This document shows positions 1 through 9,208 of a DNA stretch of 64,000 bases, one piece after another. Each line of letters opens with the position of its first letter. Positions within the stretch are counted from its first letter, which is position 1. The stretch is taken from the NCBI GenBank assembly GCA_041690355.1, contig JAWLHK010000026.1, positions 1-64,000 of the forward strand, in the 5' to 3' direction. The notes beneath the pieces were generated by a model that saw only the letters and a list, made by a program, of their open reading frames with translations, was not told where the DNA came from and did no database searches. The DNA comes from JAWLHK01 sp041690355 [NCBI: bacterium]. GTDB taxonomy: Bacteria; J088; JAWLBW01. The translations under genes were made by a program, and so were the position numbers.

Positions 1-100
1 ATACAATCCCCGCGGGTGGGGACATGCACATGCGGCTCGGGGGGAGAGGCCCCGGCGCCGCCAATCGACCTACGTCACTGCCGTTCAGGACTCTGCGCCC
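1..100. other. window edge, no gene seen
   Basis: GC-rich sequence downstream of the outer-membrane barrel gene. No start codon with a ribosome binding site and no convincing terminator was recognised. Confidence 0.4.
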
Positions 101-895
101 TCAGAACGCGGCGCCGAGCGTCAGCCCCGCGTTCCAGTTGTCGCCGTCGGGGAAGTTGTCGTCGATCCAGTCGGTCAGAATCCGGTACGTTCCCCGCGCG
201 CCGATGACGAAGTTCTGGCTCGGATAGAAGGCGAGACCGGCCGACAGCGGAAAGCCGATGCTTTCAGCGTTGTCGAGGATGCCCCCCTGGTCGTCGAACA
301 GTCCGCTCAGCCCCTGGTCTTCGGTGCTGTCCATGCGGAAGTAGTTCACGCCGGCGGCCAGAAAGGGCTGCACGACCGATTCGGGTTTCAGGAAGTTGAC
401 GCGGCCGAGTACTTCGCCGGCCGTCGAAATGGCCGAGCCGTCGCCCACTTCATAGTTGTTGGCCGAGCCGAAGTAGCCCAGTTCGACGCCGATGGGGCTC
501 GAGGTGCCGAAGACGCCGCGCAGGCCCCAGTTGCCGCCGGGCGAGACGGCCGTATTCAGATTGTCGGTGAAGCGGCTGTAGCCCCCTTCGAGCTCCAGCG
601 CCACGTTGGCCTGGTCGCGCACGCGCACCGGCTCAGGGCGCAGGACGACGGTTTCGGCGGGAACGGCGGTCTCTTCGACTTCTTCTTCGACGGCCCGTTC
701 AGCCTCTTCTTCGACGGCCTCTTCGAGCTCCTGCTCGTCGAGCAGTTCGTCGCGGGCCGGTTCGCGTTCGATGAGGGTTTCGTCGATACCCGTGTCGTCG
801 GCATAGGGGTCTTCGAACGGGTTGCCGTCCTGCGCATAGGCGGGCGCGGCGATGAGCGTGGCGAGTGCTGCCAGCGCAATACCTTTCAGAAACAT
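101..895 (-). CDS. outer-membrane beta-barrel protein with Glu-rich linker
   Basis: Exported outer-membrane protein of 264 residues. I chose the ATG at 895 because it is preceded by GGAGG and opens a clean signal peptide (MFLKGIALAALATLIAAPAYA|Q, cleavage about residue 21); upstream in-frame codons do not look coding. Residues about 25-80 form a very acidic Glu/Asp-rich linker (runs such as EEAVEEEAERAVEEEVEE). From about residue 95 the protein shows alternating polar/hydrophobic strands with aromatic girdles, as in small OmpA-like or OmpW-like barrels, and it ends in LGAAF with a C-terminal Phe, the usual barrel-assembly signature. The acidic linker could bind cations or space the barrel from the periplasm; that is inference. 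The exact family is not recognised. Confidence 0.75.
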   Translation of the reverse strand: MFLKGIALAALATLIAAPAYAQDGNPFEDPYADDTGIDETLIEREPARDELLDEQELEEAVEEEAERAVEEEVEETAVPAETVVLRPEPVRVRDQANVALELEGGYSRFTDNLNTAVSPGGNWGLRGVFGTSSPIGVELGYFGSANNYEVGDGSAISTAGEVLGRVNFLKPESVVQPFLAAGVNYFRMDSTEDQGLSGLFDDQGGILDNAESIGFPLSAGLAFYPSQNFVIGARGTYRILTDWIDDNFPDGDNWNAGLTLGAAF

Positions 896-1038
896 GGCTC
901 CTCCAAGACAGAAGGGTTCAGAAGCGGCAGAAGCGGATGTGCCTGCCCCTTGGTTCTTGGTCCATGGTGAGGCCGGGAGGGAAGTGGGCCAAGCTCGACC
1001 GCTCATGCGGCAGGAGGCCGGGTGGCGAGCGCACCTGA

Positions 1039-1179
1039 GTGACGAGTGACGCACAATTTACAAATGACGATTGACGATTGACAATTTGCCGGCAAGAACG
1101 CCCAGCGCCCAGCGTCCAGCGTCCAGCGACTCCCCCCGTTCCGGTTTGTTGGCGCTCGGTGCTCGGCGCTCGGCGCTTT
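1039..1179. repeat. three adjoining 7-bp-period arrays
   Basis: The gap after otsA is almost wholly heptad-periodic. 1039-1087 reads as GTGACGA/GTGACGC/ACAATTT/ACAAATG/ACGATTG/ACGATTG/ACAATTT. It is followed by the palindrome TTGCCGGCAA, then CGCCCAG-type heptads (about 1099-1128) and GCGCTCG-type heptads (about 1152-1178). It belongs to the window-wide heptad system. The AT-type block is the same type as the copies at 11574, 50088 and 63775. Confidence 0.85.
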
Positions 1180-1185
1180 GACGTT

Positions 1186-2565
1186 TCAGGCGGCGCGGGC
1201 GGCGGGGGGGCGCAGGGCGCCGCGCACCCAGTGGTGAATCGTGTTGCGCCGCAGGTATTCGTACATGGCCGCCATGCGGCGTCGGCGTTCGTCCCGCGGC
1301 ATGCGCAGGGCCGTCTCGAGCGTTTCGGCCACCTGCTCGATGTGATGCGGGTTCACGAGCAGCGCCTCGCGCAGCTCCGAGGCAGCGCCGGCGAACTCCG
1401 AAAGAACCAGGACGCCCGGATCGCCCGCCTTGCAGGCCACGTACTCTTTGGCGACAAGGTTCATGCCGTCGCAGAGCGGCGTCACGAGGGCCACGTCGGC
1501 GGCGCGGTAGAGGGCCACCAGCTCGGCGACGGGCACATGCCTGTGCAGGTACCGGATCGGCGACCACTCCGGCGTCCCGAACGTACCGTTGATGCGCCCG
1601 ACGAGCTCTTCGATGGCGCGTTTGTGCTTGTTGTACTCCTCGACCTCTTCGCGGCTCGGGACGGCGATCTGCACGAAGGTGACCTTGCCGACCCGCTCCG
1701 GGTAGCGCTCGAAGAACTTGGCCACGGCATGCAGGCGCTCGGGCAGCCCCTTGGTGTAGTCGAGACGATCGACCCCAAGCACGAGACGCACCCCCGCATG
1801 ACTGAGCTCACGCACCCGCTGGCCGACCTCTTTCTCCCGCGAACGGGCGGCGAGGGCCTCGGTGTCGACCGAAATCGGCATGACCCGCGTGTGGCAGACC
1901 CCGCGGCCGTCGGGGCGAATCACCGATTTTCCCTGTACCCGCCCGGGGCCCAGCAGGCGCTGTACCGCGGCGAGAAACTGCTCCTGATAGAGTTCCGTAT
2001 GAAAGCCGACCTCGTCGGCCCCGATCATGCCTTCGAGAATCTCGTTGCGCCAGGGGAGATGGCGGTAGATTTCGAAGGCCGGAAACGGAATGTGCAGGAA
2101 AAAACGGATGTAGCGCCGCCGCCGGGCCGCGCGCAGCAGACCGGGCAGGAGCAGGAAATGATAGTCGTGCACCCAGAGGTCGTCGGCATTGAGGTCGGCG
2201 TCGATCCGCTCGGCGTAAGTCCGGTTCACCTCGCGGTAGGCGGCCCACCAGGCAGGGTCGAAGCGCGCCCGGGAGAGGAAGTCGTGGAACAGGGGCCAGA
2301 GCGTCGCGTTGCAGAACCCCGAGTAGTAGGCCTTGTGGATGCGGGCGGGTACGTCGATGGGCAGCACCTGGTATCCGACCCGGCCGGGCACGACGTCCCA
2401 GCCTTCGCTCGGCGCACCGGTGCCGACCCAGACGCCGCCGTGTTCCTGCAGCAGCGGCGTGAGCGCGGCGACGAGGCCCCCTTCGCCCCGCTCCAGCCGC
2501 CATCCGGTGCCGGCCCGGATGGGACGCACGGGCAATTTATTGGCGATCAGGGTCAGATTGGCCAT
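1186..2565 (-). CDS. otsA: trehalose-6-phosphate synthase (GT20)
   Basis: Glycosyltransferase family 20 enzyme of 459 residues (E. coli OtsA is about 474), transferring glucose from a nucleotide sugar to glucose-6-phosphate in the cytoplasm. Visible signatures are the N-terminal IANKLPV strand (about 7-13, here NKLPV for the common NRLPV), [12 protein letters not shown] (130-141), [13 protein letters not shown] (about 263-275) and [14 protein letters not shown] (about 365-378). The start at [10 protein letters not shown] (2565) is preferred over seven extra upstream residues because it matches family starts. No phosphatase partner (otsB) is adjacent. Trehalose would fit with the three LEA-type desiccation proteins at 47-50 kb. 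Glucosylglycerol-phosphate synthase is the main alternative within GT20. It is the last gene of a minus-strand run with the lipase. Confidence 0.88.
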   Translation of the reverse strand: MANLTLIANKLPVRPIRAGTGWRLERGEGGLVAALTPLLQEHGGVWVGTGAPSEGWDVVPGRVGYQVLPIDVPARIHKAYYSGFCNATLWPLFHDFLSRARFDPAWWAAYREVNRTYAERIDADLNADDLWVHDYHFLLLPGLLRAARRRRYIRFFLHIPFPAFEIYRHLPWRNEILEGMIGADEVGFHTELYQEQFLAAVQRLLGPGRVQGKSVIRPDGRGVCHTRVMPISVDTEALAARSREKEVGQRVRELSHAGVRLVLGVDRLDYTKGLPERLHAVAKFFERYPERVGKVTFVQIAVPSREEVEEYNKHKRAIEELVGRINGTFGTPEWSPIRYLHRHVPVAELVALYRAADVALVTPLCDGMNLVAKEYVACKAGDPGVLVLSEFAGAASELREALLVNPHHIEQVAETLETALRMPRDERRRRMAAMYEYLRRNTIHHWVRGALRPPAARAA

Positions 2566-2607
2566 CAAGTGGCCAATATAGCACACTCGGCCCGATCCGG
2601 GAGGGTT

Positions 2608-3405
2608 TCAGCGCTGAAGGGAGGTCTGCGGCGGGGTCGCCGGCGGGGTCCCGGTGGCGGCCGCGGCGGTCGCTTCCGCCGGTTCCACGACGGCGGCCGC
2701 CACCTCGCGCGCCAGGCGCCGGCTGAAGAGGAAGGCGGAGTGGCCGAACCAGGGAACGAAGCGGTCGGTGCCCGGAGCCCCGAGGGCGCCGCTGCGCGAG
2801 GGGATGACGAGCTGATCGAGGTTCGACCAGTAACTGAGGACCCGTGTATCCGCCAGTCCCGACAGATCACCGGCCAGCCGGGCGAGCAGGGGGCTCCCGG
2901 GGCGCATCTCGCGGGCCGAGGCGCCGAGGCCCGCCCAGGCCATGATCGTTCCCCGATGCGGCGTGCCGAAGGTGACGAGCAGGGCCACTCGCGGCCCGCC
3001 CCCGCGCACCTGAATGTACCAGCGCGAAACCAGGCCGCCCATGGAGTGCGCGACGATGTTCACCCGGGGGGCGCCCGTCTCGGCGCAGAGCCGCTCCACA
3101 TGACGCTCGAGACGTTCGGCGTGCCGCTCGATGGAGGCGAACATCGGCGTCAGCGACAGGTGCGAAAGCGAGTTGACGCCGGCCCGGCGCAGGAGGCGGC
3201 CGAACCAGAACCAGTTGCCGGCGTTCTGCGAGTAACCGTGCAGCAGGATTGTCGGGTACGGATCGCCCGCTTTCCAGGGGAGCGGAACCTGGCGTCTGCG
3301 GCCCGTCCAGACGACGAAGGCGTAGAAGAAGGCGCTGCCGACGACGAGAAAGAAGAAGAGGAACTCGGCGCTGAGGCCCAGGAGCAAGGCGACCGGCGCG
3401 GGCAT
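2608..3405 (-). CDS. membrane-anchored alpha/beta-hydrolase (lipase-like)
   Basis: Serine hydrolase of 265 residues. An N-terminal hydrophobic segment (about 5-33) followed by RRR should act as a signal anchor and place the enzyme in the periplasm or inner membrane. The triad is visible: Ser in NIVAHSMGGLV, Asp in the SNLDQLVIP loop, and His in WFGHSAF. The oxyanion strand PTILLHGYSQNAGNW and the TFGTPHRGT loop are typical of the EstA/PGAP1-like triacylglycerol lipase group. The C-terminus is an Ala/Pro-rich low-complexity tail. Its ATG overlaps the stop of the upstream ABC_sub_bind gene by one base (TAATG), so the two are probably translationally coupled. The substrate is unknown. Confidence 0.8.
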   Translation of the reverse strand: MPAPVALLLGLSAEFLFFFLVVGSAFFYAFVVWTGRRRQVPLPWKAGDPYPTILLHGYSQNAGNWFWFGRLLRRAGVNSLSHLSLTPMFASIERHAERLERHVERLCAETGAPRVNIVAHSMGGLVSRWYIQVRGGGPRVALLVTFGTPHRGTIMAWAGLGASAREMRPGSPLLARLAGDLSGLADTRVLSYWSNLDQLVIPSRSGALGAPGTDRFVPWFGHSAFLFSRRLAREVAAAVVEPAEATAAAATGTPPATPPQTSLQR

Positions 3406-4349
3406 TACTGCGTCACGTTGATTTTGACGCCGTTGCTGGCCGAGTAGGTCATGGCGTTGCCGGCGATGGAGCTCAGGCCGAGCTGCTCGCTGGTCTTCAT
3501 GTTGAGAAACAGCTCGAGCCCTTCGGGAGCGGCGACGCCGAGCTTGGCGGGCGTTTCGCCGGCCATGACGCGCTTGCCCATCTGGCAGGCCTGGGCGCCG
3601 ATGCTCGACGCGTTGGGGCCGAGGCTGAGCAGGGCGCCCGCCTTGACGAAAGCTTCGTTGTAGGCAAAGAAGGGGACGTTCGAGCGCTGTGAGAACTCGA
3701 GAATGGCCCGGAACGCCTGGGGCGTCACGACGGTCGGGTCGGGGATGAGCCAGAACGCGTCGATACCGTCGGCGAAAGCGCGCAGGGCGCGGGGCGTATC
3801 TTCGGGGGCGTCGACCTTGCTCGCCACCAGCGTGAGCCCGCGCTTGGCGGCCGCGTCCATGGCCGACTGCAGCAGCTCCTTGCTCTTCTTCGGGTTGTAG
3901 ATGACCCCGACCTTGGCCGCCTTGGGGACGATGGCCTTGAGCGCCGAAAGCTGGGTCTCGACGGGAATTTCGAGGGAGATGCCCGCGATGTTGTCGGCGC
4001 CGAGGTCTTCGCGCTCGGGATTGAGCACCATGGCGAAGATGACCGGCACCGAAGAATCGAGGTACAGGCGGGCCACGCGCGCCGCATGCTTGCCCACGGC
4101 ATAAACCATGGCGGGCTTCTGCGCGTTGAGCTTCTCGATGAAGGCCTTGCCGCGCTCCTCGTTCAGGTCCATGTCGAACTCGGAGAAATTCGCCCCGCAG
4201 CTCGTCTTGAACGAAATCACCGCGTCATTGTACGCGGGCAGGTTCTTGCTCTTCAGGATGGCGATGTCTACCGCGTGCGCCGCCGAAAGCGGAGCCAGCA
4301 GAGACACAAAGACCGTCAGAATGAAGAGGGCCGGGGGGATGACTTTCAT
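3405..4349 (-). CDS. ABC-type substrate-binding protein (ABC_sub_bind family)
   Basis: Secreted 314-residue protein with a signal peptide (about 1-26, ending SAAHA). The fold pattern VYAVGKHAARVA, PVIFAMVLNP, NIAGISLEIPVETQLSALK and KVGVIYNPKKSKELLQ matches the PF04392 family of periplasmic binding proteins, which is often found without cognate permease genes and is linked to amino-acid-like ligands. No permease or ATPase gene is nearby. It lies between a TonB receptor (159-bp gap upstream) and a lipase (1-base overlap downstream), so it may serve as a periplasmic sensor or carrier within a TonB-linked uptake locus; this role is inferred. Confidence 0.8.
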   Translation of the reverse strand: MKVIPPALFILTVFVSLLAPLSAAHAVDIAILKSKNLPAYNDAVISFKTSCGANFSEFDMDLNEERGKAFIEKLNAQKPAMVYAVGKHAARVARLYLDSSVPVIFAMVLNPEREDLGADNIAGISLEIPVETQLSALKAIVPKAAKVGVIYNPKKSKELLQSAMDAAAKRGLTLVASKVDAPEDTPRALRAFADGIDAFWLIPDPTVVTPQAFRAILEFSQRSNVPFFAYNEAFVKAGALLSLGPNASSIGAQACQMGKRVMAGETPAKLGVAAPEGLELFLNMKTSEQLGLSSIAGNAMTYSASNGVKINVTQ

Positions 4350-4508
4350 GGGAGCGACAGCTGAGAAACAGGTTCATTGTAGTGACCGGGCGCTCCGAAG
4401 TCAAACCGAATCGCCATGCTGCGGCGCGTCATAACCGCTGCAATTTCAGCAGGTTGGGCCGTCCATGGAGGGGGCGAGACCCATCGCTTCGCGATAAGGC
4501 AAGTGGTC

Positions 4509-6548
4509 TCAGAAGGACCCTTCCACATACAGCATGCCGGTGCGGCGCATGAACTCGCCGCCGTAATTCTCGCGGGCGGTGAAGGGATCCTGGTCGACGT
4601 CGAGCGCGGCCAGCCCGGGGAACTCGCGGTGCTGATCGAGCAGGTTCTTGCCGAGCAGCCCGATCTCCATGCGGTTCTCCCACATGCGGTAGCCGAGGCG
4701 GGCGTCGAGCACCACGTAGTTACCCAGCGTCTGCCCGCTCGTCAGCGGCACGATGAGGTTGCCGAGCTCGGGATTCGAGATGCGCCACTGCCGCTCCGAA
4801 ATGTAGGCGGCGAAGACGTTGGCGACCATGCCGTAGCCCGCGCGGTAGGTGAGCTCGCCGTTGACCTTGTGGGCCGGGTCGGCCAGATCGTCGGGCGATT
4901 TCTGCAGATAGGCGTAGCTGGCGCCCCCCTCGATCTCCTCGGTGATGACAATTTTGGTGCCGACTTCGCCGCCCATGGCGTTCACCTTCACGGGCTGTCC
5001 GTTCTCGGTCTGGATGTCGAACTGCACCTTGTTCGGCTGGAAGATGATGAAGTTCTCGTACTGGTTGTAGAAGAGGTCGACGTTCATCTTGACGCGCTCG
5101 CCGAAACGCGTCACGTAGCCGAATTCGTAGGCGGTCACCTTTTCGTTCGGCAGCTCGGGGTTCGCGAAGTTCAGATTCAGGCGCTCGAGGGCGGCCACCT
5201 GCATCTGGCGCTCGAAGAACGCCGGCTTGCGGAAGGCGTTGCCGTAGGTCAGGCGGAAGGTCTGGTTGCGCACCGGCGTGTAGACCACCGACGCGCGGGG
5301 GCTCACCTGGGGGCTCACCGACTGATAGGCCCCGTTGCAGCTCACGCTCGGCGCGATTTCGGCGCAGAGGGGGCTTTCGAACAGGTAGTAGTCGAGGCGC
5401 GCGCCCGCCGCCAGCACGAGACTGTCGACCGGGCGGTACTCGTCCTGCAGGTAGACACCGAAGCGGTACTCGTTGGCCGACGGGTCGGCCAGCACGTCCG
5501 AGGCGAAATTGTTCCAGCGCACGTTGCCGCCGAAGGTCAGGCGGTTGGCCCCGTCGGCCATCTCCCACATGTACTGGCTCTGCAGATCGAACGTGTTGGC
5601 GAGCCCGTTCAGGTTCGTGAGGATGCGTTCGTCGAGGGCCGTCCCCGGCGGGTTCAGCGTGGCGTCCTGCACGCTCAGTTCCGCATCGAGCACGTTCCAG
5701 AACAGATCGGTCTTCCAGTGCCCCAGCGCGTAACTCACGCGCGTGCCGGTCTGAAAGAGGTCGGCCGGCATTTCGCCGATGGTCGTGAAGATCTGGGTCT
5801 TCGAGCCGTCGAAACCGACGTCGGCCGTGAGCTGGCTGTCTTCAGAGAAGTCGTAGCTGAAGAGGGCGCGGGCCGACGAGGTCTTGTAATCGAAGGCATC
5901 GGGGTTCGAGGTCAGGTTCGACCGGCGAAAACGGCCCGAGGCCTGGTACACGAACTTACCCTTGCGGGCGGCGGCGCGGGCCTCAGCGATGCCGACCCGG
6001 TAATTGCCCGCGACGATGAAGGGCTCGAACACCGAGCCGTCTTCCTTGGGCTTCTTCGTGATGATGCTGACGACGCCCGAGAAGGCGTTCGCGCCGTAGA
6101 GCGCCGAGCCGGGACCGCGGATGACTTCGATACGCTCGATTTCAGACAGCGTGACCGGAATCTGCTCGACGAACGGGATGCCGAAGAGTTCGATGTTCAC
6201 TTCACGGCCGTCGAGCAGCACGAGCACCAGGTTGTTCTGCTCGGTGGCCAGGCCGCGCGCCCCGATGATCGAGTAACCGCCGTTCACCCGGTAGACGTCG
6301 AAGCCGGGCACGCGGCGCAGCAGGTCGCCGAGCGACGTGGCCGAGCTCGCCTCGATTTCGCGCGCCGTGATGACGTAGATGGCGCTGGGCGCCTCGGAGG
6401 CCTTCTGTTCGTGCTTCGAGGCCGAAACGACGACGTCTTCGGCGGCAAAGAGTTCGAACTGTTCCTCGAGGCTGCCGAAGTCCTGGCCGAAGGCCGGAGC
6501 GACCGCGAGGGTCCAGGCAAAGGTCGTGAGGGCGACACGTTTCAGCAT
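4509..6548 (-). CDS. TonB-dependent outer-membrane receptor
   Basis: Outer-membrane TonB-dependent transporter of 679 residues. Signal peptide about 1-21 (VAPAFG|QDF); TonB-box-like segment EDVVVSASK (about 37-45); plug domain with APSAIYVITAREIE, LLRRVPGFDV, GARGLATEQNN and IEVIRGPGSALYGANAFSGVVSIITKK (about 50-165); and a C-terminal barrel ending in a terminal Phe (YVEGSF). A GSALYGANA-type plug is typical of the vitamin B12/siderophore/colicin receptor class, but the ligand cannot be read. It starts 12 bp after the stop of a kinase-FGE fusion gene on the same strand, suggesting one operon. No Fur box or cobalamin riboswitch was recognised upstream. Confidence 0.9.
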   Translation of the reverse strand: MLKRVALTTFAWTLAVAPAFGQDFGSLEEQFELFAAEDVVVSASKHEQKASEAPSAIYVITAREIEASSATSLGDLLRRVPGFDVYRVNGGYSIIGARGLATEQNNLVLVLLDGREVNIELFGIPFVEQIPVTLSEIERIEVIRGPGSALYGANAFSGVVSIITKKPKEDGSVFEPFIVAGNYRVGIAEARAAARKGKFVYQASGRFRRSNLTSNPDAFDYKTSSARALFSYDFSEDSQLTADVGFDGSKTQIFTTIGEMPADLFQTGTRVSYALGHWKTDLFWNVLDAELSVQDATLNPPGTALDERILTNLNGLANTFDLQSQYMWEMADGANRLTFGGNVRWNNFASDVLADPSANEYRFGVYLQDEYRPVDSLVLAAGARLDYYLFESPLCAEIAPSVSCNGAYQSVSPQVSPRASVVYTPVRNQTFRLTYGNAFRKPAFFERQMQVAALERLNLNFANPELPNEKVTAYEFGYVTRFGERVKMNVDLFYNQYENFIIFQPNKVQFDIQTENGQPVKVNAMGGEVGTKIVITEEIEGGASYAYLQKSPDDLADPAHKVNGELTYRAGYGMVANVFAAYISERQWRISNPELGNLIVPLTSGQTLGNYVVLDARLGYRMWENRMEIGLLGKNLLDQHREFPGLAALDVDQDPFTARENYGGEFMRRTGMLYVEGSF

Positions 6549-6560
6549 AAGCGGTTCCTG

Positions 6561-8708
6561 TTATTCCTGAGGGTCGGCGCAGCAGCGGAAGCCGAACTCG
6601 GCATCGCGCACCGAGGGCATGGAATTATACCGGTTCGCGCACCGGTTCATGTAGTCGGGGCGTGAGAAGCTGCCGCCGCGCAGCACGCGGTCCTGCAGGT
6701 TCGACTGCAGTTTGCTCTCGGTCCACTCGAAGACGTTGCCGCTGAGATCCGAGACGCCGTAGCCACTCGTGCAGGCGAATTTGCCCGCCGGCGCGAGCTT
6801 GCGGTCGTTGCCGTCGCCGTCTTCGGTCACGCAGCGGTCGCCGTTGAACTCATTACCGTAGGGGAACTTCGTGTTCTTGGGACCCTTGCAGGCACGTTCC
6901 CACTCTTCTTCGCTGCAGAGGCGTTTGCCCTCTTTCTGGCAGATCGCCCGCGCTTCGGGCCAGCTCACGTTCGTCTTCGGGAGCTTTCCCTTCTGATTCG
7001 GATATTCGTACTTGTCGATGCAGTAGGCGCGCGTCTGGGTCCGCTCGTCGTACTTCTCTCCGGGATTCCGGTCGAGATCGTTCGAGGGGCTGCCCATGAC
7101 AAAGCTGCCGGCGGCGATATGGACGGTGCCGTCGGGACAGGGCTGCGTCGGCCTGGCCGCTTCGGCGCGGGCGGCGGCGACCGCTGCCTTGGCGGTTTCC
7201 TTCTCGCGCGCCTTGGCGGCCTCGGCCTCCTTGGCGGCGGCGAGCGCCTTGATCATGGCGTCGCCGAACGTCTTCTTCGCCTCGTCGGCCAGGCTCAGGG
7301 AGTCGGCGAGTTTCTTGTCGTCACGCAGCGCCTGGGCATCCCGCAGCTGCTGCATTCCCTTGAGAAAGAGATCGGCGGCGAGCTTCGAAGCGTCGACGGC
7401 CATCGCCTCGCCCTTGGCCTTCTCGGCCTGCGCGAGGGCGGCGGCGACCTCGGGGGCGCGCGGGCCGCCCGACGCCGCCGGCGCGGTGGCCGTCGTGGGG
7501 GCCTGTGCAGACGGCTCCTTCCCGAGCAGGAAGAAGGCTCCCCCTGCTGCCGCGAGCAGGACGACGACCAGGACTGCGAACAGGGGCGCTTTGCTCCCCC
7601 CGGACTTCGCGGGGCCGGCCTGGCCGTCCGTCGACGCTTTCCTGTCGGCCTCGCCGAGCAGTTCGTCGTCGAAGAGGCTCCCGGGGCGCGGCGCCGAGAT
7701 CGGCGCGGCAGTCACCTGGGACGGGGGCGGAGGGGGCGGCTGCGGCGCGACCGCGGGCTCCGGTTCGGGTTCGGGCTGGCGGAACTGCGGGCGCTCGGGC
7801 ATGTCGGCGAGCGCGATTTCGGCTTTGGCGGCCGATTCAGCCTTGCCGGCCGCGCGGGCGATTTCGAGGTGAAAGGCGGCGACGTTCGGGAAGCGTTCGT
7901 CGGGATCGGCATGCAGGGCGCGCGCCAGGATCTCGTCGACGACGGCCGGGATTCCCTGCGCATGCTTCGCGGCGGGGGAATACTTGGTGCGCGGCGGAAG
8001 CTTGCCCGTCAGCAGCTGGTAGAGCATCGAGCCCAGCGCGAAAACGTCGACCGCCGGATCGCGCAGCAGGCGATCGGGGTGCGTCATGACCTCGGGGGCC
8101 AGATAGGAGGAGCCGCCGTCGCGCATGATCCGCACGGCCTCTTCGGGCGCGATGATGCGTGCAATTCCCAGATCGGTAATCTGGATGGAGTGCGGGAGGA
8201 TGAGAATGTTCTCGGGCCTCAGATCGCCGTGGACTTCGCCGTTGAGCTTTTCGAGAACGGCGCAGACGGCGTCGAGGATCGGCTCGGCCTCTTCCCACCT
8301 GAGCGTGCCGCGCATCTCGACGAGGCGGCGCAGCGAGATGCCCTCGAGGTAGTCGGTGGCGATGAGCACGCGGCCGTCGGACTCGGCCGCATCGAAAATC
8401 TTGACGAACCCTTCGGGCTCCGAAGCGGCGAGCTCGCGGAAAATCTGCAGCGTGGCCTGACGCACGGCCGGGTCGGCCGCCACGCCGGGATGCAGGATCT
8501 TGAGCGCCGTCGGCACGTCGAACTGCGTGTCGAGCGCCTTGTAGACGCGGCCGAAGGGACCCTCGCCGATGAACTCGCGGATGACGTAGTGCCCGATCGC
8601 ATCCCCATCCTTGAGGACAGGACCGCGATCGGCGCCGCCGCTCCCCGTTCCGTCGGAAGACCGGACGAGGCTGCGCTGCGGTCGGAAAAAATGAAGATGC
8701 TGAGACAA
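6561..8708 (-). CDS. Ser/Thr protein kinase fused to FGE-sulfatase (SUMF1-like) domain
   Basis: A 715-residue signalling protein. Kinase lobe about 38-300: glycine loop IGEGPFGRVYKA (48-58), Lys70 in ALKIL, catalytic loop HGDLRPENIL (160-169, HRD replaced by HGD, Asp162 kept), TDLGIAR (178-184, DFG replaced by DLG), APE present. A Pro/Ala linker is followed by one transmembrane segment (about 373-395), then a periplasmic Ala/Lys-rich helical stalk and a C-terminal domain (about 520-715) with MGSP, CIDKYEYP, NVSWPEARAICQKEGKRLCSEEEWE, GNVFEWTES and RVLRGGSF, the hallmarks of the FGE-sulfatase/PvdO family. The start codon appears to be TTG at 8708 with AAGG upstream; no ATG fits before the kinase loop. 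The next gene is the TonB receptor. The domain may act as a sensor rather than an oxidase, which is inference. Confidence 0.85.
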   Translation of the reverse strand: MSQHLHFFRPQRSLVRSSDGTGSGGADRGPVLKDGDAIGHYVIREFIGEGPFGRVYKALDTQFDVPTALKILHPGVAADPAVRQATLQIFRELAASEPEGFVKIFDAAESDGRVLIATDYLEGISLRRLVEMRGTLRWEEAEPILDAVCAVLEKLNGEVHGDLRPENILILPHSIQITDLGIARIIAPEEAVRIMRDGGSSYLAPEVMTHPDRLLRDPAVDVFALGSMLYQLLTGKLPPRTKYSPAAKHAQGIPAVVDEILARALHADPDERFPNVAAFHLEIARAAGKAESAAKAEIALADMPERPQFRQPEPEPEPAVAPQPPPPPPSQVTAAPISAPRPGSLFDDELLGEADRKASTDGQAGPAKSGGSKAPLFAVLVVVLLAAAGGAFFLLGKEPSAQAPTTATAPAASGGPRAPEVAAALAQAEKAKGEAMAVDASKLAADLFLKGMQQLRDAQALRDDKKLADSLSLADEAKKTFGDAMIKALAAAKEAEAAKAREKETAKAAVAAARAEAARPTQPCPDGTVHIAAGSFVMGSPSNDLDRNPGEKYDERTQTRAYCIDKYEYPNQKGKLPKTNVSWPEARAICQKEGKRLCSEEEWERACKGPKNTKFPYGNEFNGDRCVTEDGDGNDRKLAPAGKFACTSGYGVSDLSGNVFEWTESKLQSNLQDRVLRGGSFSRPDYMNRCANRYNSMPSVRDAEFGFRCCADPQE

Positions 8709-8845
8709 ACCGGTACCTTGGGTATGCTGACGGCCGGGGGGCCGGAAGCTAGCAAGATACCATACGGATACCGGTGGGGCAAATGCCGCGGCGCCGCATG
8801 AACAGCGGCGCTGTGCCCCCCGGAACGGTCTGCATTATCGAGCGG

Positions 8846-9136
8846 TCAGTTCGCCTTCAACCCCTGCTCCGGACGCCAGCGGCTCGCCTGCCTGAGCAAT
8901 TCGCTGGGCCGCCGATCGCAGTACTGCTGGCTCTGGAGCACGTCTTCGACCGAGGGGTCCTGCACGCGGTGCAGCTGCTCGGCGAAGCAGGTCGGACAGG
9001 TGCACTCTTCCTGCTTGTGGAGGAAGTACTCCACATATACGCCCAGGTAGACTTCGTTCATGTCGAAGTAGCGGCCGCAAAGAATGCACTGGCCGCCGAA
9101 GGGGAGCAGGTTGTCCTGGGGGGAGAGCACGCTCAT
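8846..9136 (-). CDS. small Cys-rich putative zinc-binding protein
   Basis: Hypothetical 96-residue protein, unrecognised. Residues about 17-52 carry CILCGRYF and then CTCPTCF, i.e. CxxC followed about 26 residues later by CxCxxC, which suggests a structural zinc site. The tail (PSELLRQASRW) is amphipathic. It is flanked by anmK downstream and the kinase gene upstream on the same strand. No function can be assigned; the cysteine spacing and codon composition support a real gene. Confidence 0.55.
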   Translation of the reverse strand: MSVLSPQDNLLPFGGQCILCGRYFDMNEVYLGVYVEYFLHKQEECTCPTCFAEQLHRVQDPSVEDVLQSQQYCDRRPSELLRQASRWRPEQGLKAN

Positions 9137-9208
9137 GAATGACCAGCGTACCAGAGGCCTTCCTCCGGCGCGTTGATCCAGATCACACTCTCGCGTTCCG
9201 CAACCGAC

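Noticed and set aside
1078-3447. 789-codon plus-strand open frame opposite otsA and the lipase gene
   Set aside because: Antisense shadow of two well-supported genes; low-complexity Arg/Gly/Pro content.
4416-6665. 749-codon plus-strand open frame opposite the TonB receptor
   Set aside because: Antisense shadow; the receptor with signal peptide and plug motifs is on the other strand.
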